Source: Hyalella azteca
Lineage: Eukaryota > Arthropoda > Malacostraca > Amphipoda > Hyalellidae
Direction of reading: 5' to 3'
Length of the DNA: 64,000 nt
NCBI RefSeq assembly: GCF_000764305.2
Contig: NW_025933399.1
Span: 389,766-453,765, forward strand
Shown: in pieces, positions 12,168-22,289 of the stretch
How positions within the stretch are numbered: position 1 is the stretch's first letter
Layout: each line of letters opens with the position of its first letter
Notes under the pieces: model-generated
What the model was told of the DNA's origin: nothing
Databases searched by the model: none
Seen by the model: only the letters and a program-made list of their open reading frames with translations
Position numbers and translations under genes: made by a program

Positions 12168-15100
12168 GTAAGTGCCTATGAAGAACTTCTATTTGCAACT
12201 GATGTTAGGCTCTGAGAAGGCATTTTTAGTTGCTTTGTAGTTGCTTGAATTTTAGGTGCTTCACTTGGCATATGATAGTCAATTATTGATTATTGAAAAA
12301 AAAGTCTTCGGTAAATGAAATTGCAACAAATCTAAACGCGAATTCCTATGTTTGTTTCATTGTATTTCTTTCCACTTCTTTACTAATTAGCGTATGTAAC
12401 AAATACAAACTTGAAGATGTATAAGAATAGCAACAAGTTCCACTGCACTGAACACCCACAGGACGCTTCAGAAGTGGCCCATCGTCGGGCCAAGCGCTAC
12501 CTGAGCTTCCCTCCGAGCTCCACGGCCAAAGTCAAGACTCAGATAACCGTTCCCCTCTTCGACGAGTATGACTCATACGTCAGTGAGTTAAGCTTATTGA
12601 CTAATAAATTTTGTTCCTAAGTATCGAATAATTGAATTTAAACTCAAGTCTCACATTTATTTTACTCGTTAACATTTAACCGTTCCTCTCTTCGACGAGT
12701 ATGACTCATACGTCAGTGAGTTAAGCTTATTGACTAATAAATTTTGTTCGTAAGTAATGAATAATTGAATTTAAAATCAAGTCCCTCATTTATTTTACTC
12801 GTTAACATTTTTACGGATAGATGAAAAAATGAAAAAGCTTTGTAGTGTAGGTATTTCTAGAAGGTAACTGGAGTTAATCCTTCGTTGTTTTCAATTACAA
12901 TGTTTTTGGGTTTGATGGTTCTCGATGAACGTTTGGTTCTTAACTCAGGTTCTTATGAACGTGATGAATGTTTGATGAACGTTTGGTTCTTAACTCAGGT
13001 TCTTATGAACGTGATGAACGTTTGGTTCTTAACTCAGGTTGAGGCTCGAAAGAAAAATTTTATTATCAAATAAGGGTTTTCATGTTAAGTGTACGGCAGT
13101 ATACGAGAGGTGAGTTCAGTTAAAGATAAAAATTTGAATCCTTAAATAGGTAGAAATTACAAAGACCTATCCACATCAATTGCAGTTCAATGCATGTCTT
13201 GAAACTGAGTGCTTAATAAATGGAACATTTCTTAAAAATGTATATACACGTTTTGGATTATATAATTGAACGATCTAGCACGGTCGAAACTGTAATTTGA
13301 AAAGCATGGAACCCTACACTGAAAGGATTTTATTTTGTTCATTAGTTGTAATTAAAAATCAAAGACTATTATCCGCAAAAATTAAAAAAAATGCATAAAT
13401 TTAAAGATTTTTATCAATTGCTACTAAAAATTCTCGTTCGGGCAAAAATTTGGAGCAAGCTTTTGCTAAGTAACATGTTCGCTTCGTGTTACAGAGGCGA
13501 CATTCAAAGGCTTCGCCACGTGGTCGTACAGCCTGCCTACGAACTTTGTGACGCTCGGCAGATCGCTGTCAGATGCGCGTGTCGCTGACAGGGACACATC
13601 GCGCGCACGACGCGCGTGCAGCGTAGCTGAAGGTCGTACGCGCGCTTACGCTGCCATAGAGAACGCCTTCGAAAGGTAAAGGCAAAGCAGGATGACGAAA
13701 TTTTAGTTGTTTCAAATAATAAATTCTGTTTGCTAAAGGGGTGAGGCGAATTGAGAAGGATTGGGAACAAGAATTGTGATGAATGTAGGAGCTAGATCTA
13801 GGGATAGTATCGCAGGATATTGTAGCTAATGAACGATAGCAAATATAATATTGATGAGAAATGCTCAGAGTTTATTGATTATGGTGAACAAATTTGCAAT
13901 TATATAAACAGATCTAATTTTCTTGTATATAAGTCTCTATATATTTATTGCTGTAATCAAGCTGTATTCAGTGTAGTGTCAGAAAGATATTATTTGTATT
14001 ATTTGTTATTCAAGAGTGAAATAGTTTATGGAAATTATTAACAAATAAGGGAAAATTCCTAATGATTATCATGCCATGAATTACAATAAATTTGAATGCA
14101 TACAAGTTCCTTACACTGAAATTGAATTTTTTTGTGAAAGTGAAATGTTAAAATTAATTTAAATTTAATAAAAATTTCAGGCATAACGAACTTGAAATGC
14201 AAATAAGAAGGCAGTGACTCGGGCAGACATTATTTGTCGTTGGAACCTACCTAGCTTATCAAGGGAAGATTCTAGAGATGAAGTTTCGTGTTTCTAAATA
14301 AACTTCTCTAAGGATTAAAAAAAAATTGCCTGATAGGGCAATAAAACATTCAACGGGCAGCGCGGATGTTTTAGATGCTCCGAGTAGAGTGCGTTCAGAA
14401 GTTTTGTAAATTATAGCCCAATTGTGTTGGGCTATTAAGCTGTTGATGTTTCGTAAATATCAAAGAAGTTAACCCAATCAGCATTTATAAAAAACTGCTC
14501 AATTCTAAATTGATTTTCCGTGAATGTTTGAGAGGTACAAAGCGGTGTCAACGCAGAATTGGTATCGGGAGTCCCCTTCAAGTCGACATTTTTTCCCGAT
14601 CAGTAAACGGATCGATCTTGCAGTCCCGATCCTGCCAGATCAGCCATTCATCTTTCACCGTGGAGCTGCTGAGCAGCGTCTTATCTCAAAGGCTTTTATC
14701 TCAGAGGAGAAATGGCGGCCGTTAGAGATAAGATGTCGCTGGATAGCTAACGATAACATCAGCTGCGTAATGCAAACGTTTATGCCGACTTTAAACGAGG
14801 CTAGCGACGAGGTTTGGATCACTCGCAGTTAAGGGAAATGAGCACGCCAGGGGCGAGGTGAAGCGTCTAACGACGTGTACAGAGAGCATTAATATAGCAG
14901 TGCTCTCCCTTTAAACGGAATGAGAAGCTAAATGAGATATAGACGACTAAAAATTATAGAATTTCTACACTGACGTGTATTTTGGCCGGAAATATTTAAA
15001 AAATATCAAAATGAGCAAAGTTTCACAGATGGAGAAATAAGTAAATGAAAATAAATATAGTTTGAAACTGGAGAGTTTTGACAATAATCAGCACAAGAAT

Positions 15101-16912
15101 ATTAAAATGAGCAAAATTTCACTCACCAGAGACTAGGGATTGATGATGAGGTATTCGCAGATATGAGGGATTCGTAAAAAATTACATAATTATTTAGGAA
15201 AAAATATATTATGATATTAATATGTGCATAATTTCGATCAGCGGAAAATTGCTTTTTCTACCAAGAGCTGGGCAATCTGAGGGCAAGATAATACTTTTAC
15301 GTAATAAAATAAAAGGAATTATAACATTACAATCTTGCCGCTAAACATTCATATTGCATCCCAGTCATTTAAATTTGTTCATGATTGTGCTGGTTTGAAA
15401 TAAGAAATTTGCCCTCAAAAAACTTTCATTGTTCCATTGAATATTCCTTTCACACTTCAGTCATCCTTGTGATCCTCGCATGCTTTCCTACCCGAAGATA
15501 GTTATTAAACCTTCCCCAATTTCTTTCACGATTTTCTATCATTTCCTTCTAAAAATATACAATAATACAACCCTTTAATATACCCGAATGCCAACCCCTT
15601 ACAACGATCCGATACCCTTTCTATCGCATCAACGACTTACCCTCCTATTGACTTCGATGATTATCATTGACATTAACCCCAACAATGATTTTGCCCCTTT
15701 TAAACATGAACTTTCCATATCAACCTTCATAAATTATTTGTCTCATCTCATCCCTAATCACTTATTTTTCCATTATCAACCCTCATCAATAATTTATTCC
15801 CATTTCAACCAACATCAATGATTTATTCCCATCTTAATCTGCATCAATTATTTTTCCATTATCAATCCTTATCAATGATTTGTCCCATCTCATCTCTCAT
15901 CACTTATTTTTCCATTATCAACCCCTCATAAATTATTTGTTCCCATATCAACCAACATCAAGGATTTATCCCCACCTTAACCCGCATCACTTATTTACCC
16001 CATACTAACCCCACAACCCCTGCCTGCCCTGGTGCAGCGTGGGGCTGCCGGGCGAGGGCTGCATGCTGAGGGCTGTGTGCCAGGCTGCGGCTGAGGGTCT
16101 GCCTGAGGGCTACGGGCTGCTCGGCGAGATCACCGCTATGCTCCTCGCGTATGTACCCTCGGAGAAAATAATGTATGAATGTACCCTCGTATGTACCCTC
16201 GGAGAAATTAAGGGGTCATATTATCAAAATAGTGACACATTGTCTGCACGTACCACTGACACTGGATCTGGATGAGCCATGCCAGGGCAAAGATGCATCG
16301 CCATTTGTACAAATTTTCACTTTATTCTGTGGGTGCAGGTGCCCAGGTTTGGAGCATGGCTTCTAGCTCGCGAATTTTTCTAATCACACTGAAAAACACT
16401 TATTCAATAAACACGTTTTAAATAAGCATCATATAAAGTGCATCATTTAAGTGAGTTGGAGAATGAAACAGAAGAAAAATCGTTCGTCATGAACGCTTCA
16501 ATGTTCTTGCCAAAATAAATTGGAATTTTGGATAGGGATTTTTTGGACTGGAATTTTGAGATGAGAGAGAGAAGTTTTTGAAAAATTATACAGAATTCAA
16601 TCATGAGTTAAGAAATGGGAAAATAATTCTCCAGGCTGTTTCAATAAAGAAGCTATAATGATTTTCGATAAAGGAATGTAATTCACTACGATGTTTAAAT
16701 AAAAGAAATCTGTGTTTTTTAGACCACTGCACGACCTGGACAACACGACGAGCGCCGTGCTGGGCAGCTACACGGCGGCCGAGCGTCGGGGTCACGACAC
16801 TGGCGACTGTGACACCGTGTACAGTGACTGTCCTGTACACCTCACTGACCTCGTACATTCTGCAGTAACTGTACTTCACGGCCAATATTACAGGGGCAAA
16901 CTGTTGTTCTGA
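11958..16912 (+). CDS. Five-exon gene for a secreted DM4/DM12-domain protein (270 aa)
   Basis: Joined exons 11958-12167, 12462-12582, 13495-13675, 16038-16148 and 16723-16912 give 813 nt (270 codons plus TGA). All introns are GT-AG and their phases (0,1,2,2) fit without any edit. Residues 1-41 carry a hydrophobic stretch ending in AQA, read as a signal peptide. Residues 79-82 (RAKR) are a furin-type site just before YLSFP. Residues 120-128 read WSYSLPTNF. The C-terminal half has GCMLRAVC (Cys179, Cys185) and CDTVYSDCP (Cys237, Cys244). This order (basic site, RYLxFP, LPTNF, CxLRAxC, final Cys pair) is that of the arthropod DM4/DM12 family, whose biochemical role is unknown to me. The protein is probably exported, with two disulfides. 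An in-frame TGA at 11952-11954 supports the start. Met10 is an alternative start. Cys152 is an extra cysteine outside the usual four. The family call is firm; the exact exon 3 start relies on frame. Confidence 0.87.
12462..12582 (+). CDS. Exon 2 of the DM4/DM12 gene: furin-like site and RYLSFP motif
   Basis: The acceptor is CCCACAG|GAC and the donor CA|GTGAGT. The exon encodes residues 71-110 plus the first base of codon 111. HRRAKRYLSFPPSS and the following hydrophobic/basic strand (VKTQITVPLF) are the standard start of the DM4/DM12 ectodomain. The last 38 bases of this exon and its donor are repeated in the next intron (see the 133 bp tandem duplication). Confidence 0.87.
12545..12810 (+). 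repeat. 133 bp tandem duplication covering the end of exon 2 and its splice donor
   Basis: Units 12545-12677 and 12678-12810 differ at about 7 of 133 positions. Each holds 38 bases of exon 2, the donor CA|GTGAGT and 95 bases of intron. The second unit lacks an acceptor in front of it, so it is intronic. It leaves a second identical donor at 12716, and its changes also create a GTAAGT (about 12754). Confidence 0.93.
12924..13040 (+). repeat. Imperfect tandem repeat in intron 2
   Basis: Three copies of a block with GATGAACGTTTGGTTCTTAA followed by a CTCAGG tail, separated by partial GTGATGAA spacers. It is intronic and the short frame through it is an artefact. Confidence 0.85.
13495..13675 (+). 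CDS. Exon 3 of the DM4/DM12 gene: LPTNF motif and central helix
   Basis: The acceptor is GTTACAG|AGG and the donor AAAG|GTAAAG. Starting at 13495 completes codon 111 as Lys and keeps the frame that gives FKGFATWSYSLPTNF. An AG two bases later (exon start 13497) would give an unrelated frame. The end of the exon, AYAAIENAFE, is the helix that precedes the cysteine-rich half in this family. It is GC-rich compared with the flanking introns. Intron 2 before it is 912 bp. Confidence 0.85.
13676..16037 (+). other. Intron 3 of the DM4/DM12 gene: content
   Basis: Mostly AT-rich non-coding sequence. A moderately GC-rich stretch at 14510-14880 has overlapping short frames of 71 and 102 codons with no recognisable domain. 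From about 15640 to 16010 there is a pyrimidine-rich degenerate repeat on the theme CCATTATCAACCCTCATCA with a period of roughly 35 bases, which provides the long C/T tract before the exon 4 acceptor. Confidence 0.6.
16038..16148 (+). CDS. Exon 4 of the DM4/DM12 gene: CxLRAxC motif
   Basis: The acceptor is CTGGTGCAG|C after a pyrimidine-rich tract and the donor GC|GTATGT. Codon 171 (Ser) is split AG|C across intron 3, which is 2,362 bp. The exon gives VGLPGEGCMLRAVCQAAAEG and then GLLGEITAMLLA, matching the G-x-x-C-x-L-R-A-x-C-E/Q block of the family. The donor has a 20 bp duplicate 40 bases downstream. Confidence 0.87.
16148..16207 (+). repeat. Short duplication of the exon 4 splice donor
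   Basis: The 20 bases CGTATGTACCCTCGGAGAAA, which start at the last exon base and include the donor GTATGT, occur at 16148-16167 and again at 16188-16207. Confidence 0.92.
16723..16912 (+). CDS. Exon 5 of the DM4/DM12 gene: last cysteine pair and stop
   Basis: The acceptor is GTTTTTTAG|A. Codon 208 (Ala) is split GC|A across the 574 bp intron 4. The exon encodes residues 209-270 and ends with TGA at 16910-16912. DCDTVYSDCPVHLTDL supplies Cys237 and Cys244, expected to pair with Cys179 and Cys185. Confidence 0.86.
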
Positions 16913-17033
16913 AAATGAGCATTGCATCATAACTGCCAATTTGTTCGCATTATAGGCCAGTAATCGCACAACTTTTTCCATGATGTCAGTGTTACTGTTA
17001 TGATTATAGTGGTGTAATTTCATAGTATTACTG

Positions 17034-17053
17034 GCGTAATATCAATATTACGC
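17034..17053 (+). other. Small stem-loop in the presumed 3' UTR
   Basis: GCGTAATAT and ATATTACGC form a perfect 9 bp stem around a 2-base loop. It sits among several TTACTGG/CCAGTA repeats (17028-17097) that could pair around it. It may be an RNA structure in the 3' UTR or just repeat debris. Confidence 0.4.
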
Positions 17054-17100
17054 TCATGATACCAGTATTACTGGTAAGTAGTTTATATTACTGGTAAGAT

Positions 17101-17106
17101 ATTAAA
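17101..17106 (+). terminator. Possible poly(A) signal ATTAAA of the DM4/DM12 gene
   Basis: I saw no AATAAA in the several hundred bases after the stop codon. ATTAAA, the commonest variant, lies 189 bases past the stop and is followed about 50 bases on by a TGTTGTTG/T-run stretch (about 17155-17180) resembling a downstream element. A candidate only. Confidence 0.3.
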
Positions 17107-20004
17107 ATTACTTGCATTAGGCAGCAGAATGTAAGACATATTATTTCGTTCGATGCTGTTGTTGAGAATTTTTTTTTTATTTGCAGTCATCCACGAAAAG
17201 TTTCTTATATTTGTTAATTGGCGGAGGGTTTGTTGTCTTTTGACTCGGGTTTGTTAATAATAGATATTCGTTATTGATTATTTCTGATATTTATTTACCG
17301 TCAACACATAACTGCTGATGATCTGTAACAGGAAGCCAAAAGTTACTTAAAACTGCCCGTTGTTGGTTACAAGTCGCTGCTATTATTATCTGCTTATCAT
17401 TAGGAGGAACTTGTATCTGCTCTTTAGAGACGTCCATGAGACGTTAGAGGCTTGGTATTATTATTACTTATATGTTTTAGCGCATTTTTTATTTTAAGAG
17501 AGGTGATTTTAACTGGGTATTTTTATTACTTATTTGCTACTCTAGGCGTCTTGAAACAGTAACAGTGAGTTGAGTTTACTGTAGTCAGCAATTATATGCT
17601 CTGGATTCAACTGTTGTCTACTATTTCTACTACGACAATTAAAGCTCAGTTGTCTGTACTGAATCCCGATGACTGAGTGGTCGGGTGAGCTTCTTCTTGA
17701 ACCGAGTAGGCAGTGAGAGTAGTAGATTATGATTTAACAAACCTAGATAATTTTTTCCCCTACCGAGACATTCTTTTCCTTCAAAGTATTTTGGAAGTCG
17801 GCTATCGCCTGCGAAACAATTACATTTTTAAGACTTTCAGCGCAGAAACAAATACTCTAAAATAATTTTACTAAATTCATTAGCTCCTTACACTTTAACA
17901 TTCACCAGCTTTTATTGAATGGCCGGCGATAACACGACTGTGATGCAGGCACTGGGCCAGTGATGTGGCATGGCTGAATTAAGTAGACTTTAACGAGGCG
18001 ATATGTTGTGTTGAGCGGCGTCGTAATGGCGCCAGTGACGGCGTATAGCCGTTAATTGCCGACGCGCGCTTCCCAAGGTTAGATCCAGGCTAAGTTATTG
18101 CTTGGAAATAACCCGTTAGGGAATTCAATTTAAATTAGATTGATTGCGTTAGACATTATAAACGAATTTTCGATGGATACTGGACGATTGAAAAACTTTT
18201 TATTCCTTAATAAATTTTGCCCGAGATTTGTGTTGGGTATATTGTTTCGAAACTCTTGATTGATGGCCTTTTTTGGGTCGCCTCCGTCTCCCTTAAGCGC
18301 TACAGGAGATGCTGTCGTTTTCTTATTTGAATCAAAGTACCCGTGGCAATGCAGATGTTTTTAACTCCACTTAAAGAGAGGTGTAAACGGTTTGTTAGAA
18401 ACAAAAGATTCTTCAGGGACACATGGGATTTCCCAAAGGTTTTCTATGAGTACTCTTTTCTTACAAAAAACTAACACTTATATTGAATTTTGCTCTGGCT
18501 GCTATTCGTGCGTTTGACACGTTACGATCATATTATTTACGCCCGTTGGACACGTTATTTCCCGAATCAACACAGAATTATGACACTGACTTCAAAAATC
18601 GCACGCTGAGGAACCATGTACCCAAGTCACTTATTTATGATCCCCACACGTGGGGAAGAAAGGGACTTAAGTGAAGGAAGTTTTCCGTGTTCCGCAAAGT
18701 TATACTGTAGACTCCGAGCAATTAGTGCCTCGGTGCACTCGTAATTGCTGGACGAAATAGTCAAGATAACGGAGTTCTATCTCAGATTAGGAGTCAGGCC
18801 AGAGTGAAGTTAGCACTGTAGGGAATCTAGAATATGAGGCGCTCGGCACGTAATAAAATATTTAGTGTACAACTATCATAAGTTTACTAACAGACACTTG
18901 TAAAATCATACGTCAGGTATCATATGTACAATAAAGATGAGCTATAAGTCAATCGTTATAGTGTTAGTAATGGAACGGAGTTCAAAGATTTTACATCGGG
19001 CATCAAATAACATATAACTTCTCTACAAATTTCGTTGATGTTCCACACATGTTAATATACTTTTAAATTCATTTTCTAACTTTGAGGCAGTTTTATGGAT
19101 AGGGCTTTGAATTTAGAACGATTTTTTTGTAATCCAGTTTCACCAAAAAGATTGACTTATTCGCTGAAAAGCTGATTGTCTTCTGTATTGATAAAAAAAA
19201 TCCGTAATCAGCGTTTAGAAAAACCAGATCACGTTGTTCGTTTAGTCCTTTAGTCTTTTTTTGTCGGCTGTATAAATCCTTGTGTAGCTGAATTCATCAG
19301 TACACACACAACAGATCATTTGTATAGGCAAGATGAAACATGGCGGTAGTAATAAATAATGAATTTTCATTTCTTTTTCAGTGAACCAATTTAAATTCAG
19401 TTTTGAAACTTACAAAATAAAAGAATATTGTTCAAAATGAATTGCGAAAGCGAGCGCATCCAATTTTTATTTGTATTAACAAAAATTAAAAAGCAAAGAA
19501 AATTCCTGGAAAGTACATTTCATGCAAATTTACTCGATTTTCTTAGTTTTTAATTTATTGAATAATTTGTGATGTAATTTGAATTTTACATAATGCTTTT
19601 TGTCTTTAATATTTGTGAAATTCACTTTGCTGTGCAGCATTTAAATATATTTCTGTTTATCAATCAGAATATGAAATAAAGTCTGTCAATGATACGTCGC
19701 AACTGATATAATGATAGAGACCTTATTTCATATTTTGATTGTTAAGCCGATGGATATTTAAAATGCGGCATAGGAAAATTAGTAGTGAATTTCTCAAATA
19801 CTTAATTAAAAAGTATGAGAAATTTGTTTATTGCTTTTATTTAGACGGAATAAACTATCGATGGAAAATCAGCAACATATGAATTAAAATATTCTAATAT
19901 GTGTGATGAATAATTTAATGCGAACAAAATAATCTAAATACTTGCATATAATCGTGTTCTATTTCGCATTCTACACGCAATCGATTGCCGAGGTATGATT
20001 TCAT
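17107..20004. other. Non-coding, nothing recognised
   Basis: No supportable gene. A CpG-rich patch at 17990-18085 has no useful frame. A 63-codon frame at 18483-18674 has no domain-like features. Confidence 0.5.
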
Positions 20005-20123
20005 GGATAACTATGTTGAATATTGCTTCAATAATGTCTTATTGAGGATAACTATGTTGAATATTGCTTCAATAAAATCTTATTGAGGATAACTATGTTG
20101 AATATTGCTATAATAAAATCTTA
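20005..20123 (+). repeat. 41 bp tandem repeat, three copies
   Basis: Units start GGATAACTATGTTGAATATT at 20005, 20046 and 20087. Copies 2 and 3 share AAAATCTTATTG where copy 1 has AATGTCTTATTG. Confidence 0.9.
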
Positions 20124-20276
20124 TTGCTTCTGTATCTGCCTCCAAGCGATCATTTTTCTTATGAGGTCGAGGAGAAGCTCGGCAAATAACTTACCGTCAA
20201 CTTCGTGTCCTAAGTAAGCGCAAGAATTTTTCCAGCCTGCAAGTTAGTTCGGACAAAACACACCCGACAGAGTTTT

Positions 20277-20351
20277 TTGCTACTGAAAAAAATCAGTAGC
20301 AAGGTAAGAATTTTCTTACCTCAACATATGAAGACTTCCACGAGAAGTCTT
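20277..20351 (+). other. Three consecutive perfect stem-loops followed by a T-run
   Basis: TTGCTACTGA/TCAGTAGCAA (10 bp stem, A6 loop, 20277-20302), GGTAAGAA/TTCTTACC (8 bp, 2-base loop, 20303-20320) and AAGACTTC/GAAGTCTT (8 bp, 5-base loop, 20331-20351). A run of Ts follows directly, as at a pol III end. It might be a small structured RNA or a mobile-element end; no family was recognised. Confidence 0.55.
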
Positions 20352-21919
20352 TTTTTCTCAAAAAGTTTCAACCAACTACACTTCATGAAATATTTTTATG
20401 ATTTGTTTATAGAATTATTTGTGCATGAGAATTAATTCATCGATATTTTGTACCAAAGATTTTTAATTTTTTTGCAAAAATAAGCAAGAATACGCTCAGG
20501 CTTGAATGATTGTATCGTTTATTAAATCATAAACGATTTTCCACACGAGTATTGTAGGGCATTTTTTAATACGGCAGATACGTGCTGGTATTCAGATATA
20601 AAGACTTTTATAATAAAAAGTGTATACTTTATTAAATTAACGTCATCTGAAGAATTTTGATTCCCTGCAAATTGGAATATAATGCATTCACTGGTCATTA
20701 TTCATTATTCAGTAAGAAAATTCTGCCATCTAATGCTATTATACTAAATCACATAATTTATTGAAATCGTGTTCTTATCTTTTTGAATAAATTGTATTCG
20801 CATTTGTATGATGCTGAAAAGTTAATGCGTTTGCTAGACCCAAGTTTCTGCACGAATATTTTCAGTCAATTCTCATTCTGATTTCAGAGCATAAATATAT
20901 TCATACGCTGCGGATTTCAAATCGCTGTTTTCCCACAAAAATAAGGTCAGTGTCATTCATTATAAAATATTTTTATACAGCTCGGTTGTTCACGTAGAAG
21001 ATGTTTATAAATTCAAAGCGTTTCTCATGTGACTCTTCGGAAATGGTTAAAAACGCTCAATAGGAGAACTAATTTGTGCCGGTGACTTTCAATTTTTGCG
21101 TTAATCCCAATCGCCTTGTATTATTTATCAACACGCTCCAGCATTGCGTGTAAATGTTAAATAACGACGTGGCAACGTGTACCAATACACTCCTCTACAT
21201 ATATACGCTTCAACATAGATAAGCCTCAACTTATACGTATATGCGTCAAAATTTCAACCATCGCTCTTGCTATTTCTTTACAGGCGAATCACAGATTTCT
21301 AATATAGTGGGTGGCGTTGCTGGGAGACTGCTTCTTTCTCACATTATCTCGAAACGGCCGTGAAAGGTTCAGTTAAGATAGAAGACTGAGTATTCACACT
21401 GTATTTATTAAAACAAATTTGTACACTTGCGTTGTGCCCGTGTAGTCCTTACCAGCGTGTAACTAAAACATGAATAAATGAATCCCGGATGCTTGCATAA
21501 GCTAAAGTATGGAAAGCTGTAAATGAAAATGGAAAAATTGTTACTGTGTAATATGAATAAATGTATACTATTCCTTAACAGCGTGAAACATCAATTGTGT
21601 TGAAACTTTCAACTCTGACGTAGTCTGATTCTATGCGAGTGTTGAGGGTTGGGTTCTTTCCTGTATGGCAACACAAAAGCAAGCTCAAACGGGATTTTTT
21701 ATTATATAATAAAAATTAATTGGATTTTCAGTATTAATCAAGAGGGGACCATGCTTGATGTGATAATAAATTAATGAAGGCAACTCTTTATGTCACGCTG
21801 AATAATTAATAACTTTCGTTAGCGTAAGCCCTGTACGCATGAATAAAAGTTAATTGCTTCCAGGAAACGTTCAAAAATATTAAATTCAAGCACGTGCTTG
21901 TTATTAGAATTTGTAATAG
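20352..21919. other. Non-coding, nothing recognised
   Basis: AT-rich, no frame, array or RNA gene that I can support. Confidence 0.5.
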
Positions 21920-22110
21920 CAAACAAATAAGAATTGCGTTTCTCCTAAGCACAAAATCATTCATCGCGATAGATAAATGAATTTCCTATCCTGTGCTCAG
22001 ATAAGTACATTTGTTTTTATTGGACTGCTGCCATTATATTCATTCAGCGAACAATTTACATTAAAATAATCTTATAAAGAAGCGTGGAGTTGTTCATTAA
22101 AGACTTCCTC
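21920..22110 (+). repeat. Dispersed repeat, copy 1 (partner at 27090)
   Basis: Shares in the same order TTCATCGCGATA, ATTTGTTTTT, GGACT(G/A)(C/T)TGCCAT, TTCATTCAG(C/T)GAACAATTTACAT and a GACTTCCT/GGCTTCCT block with 27090-27255, with many substitutions. It is followed at once by a minisatellite. Non-coding. Confidence 0.75.
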
Positions 22111-22117
22111 ACCGATT

Positions 22118-22289
22118 ATCACCACCAACACCAAGGCTATACACCACCAACACCGAGGTTATAATCACCATCAACACCGAGGTTATAATCACCACCAACA
22201 CCGAGGTTATATCACCACTAACACCGAGGCTATACACCACCAACACCAAGGCTTTAATCACCACCAACACCGAGGTTATAATCACCTAC
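22118..22289 (+). repeat. Minisatellite on CACCAACACCGAGGTTATAA
   Basis: About seven units of roughly 19-28 bases, varying in the number of CAC and ATAATCAC blocks. Two units have AAGGCT in place of GAGGTT. Confidence 0.9.

Noticed and set aside
13391..13588. 65-codon frame over the start of exon 3
   Set aside because: Wrong register: exon 3 is read one frame over, where the family motif LPTNF appears.
14536..14566. Resemblance to a cDNA-library adapter (TCAACGCAGA)
   Set aside because: Only a partial match with gaps, and the surrounding sequence is continuous genomic DNA; probably chance.
16601..17023. 140-codon minus-strand frame
   Set aside because: Antisense shadow of exon 5 and its flanks; the sense strand has the DM4/DM12 exon.
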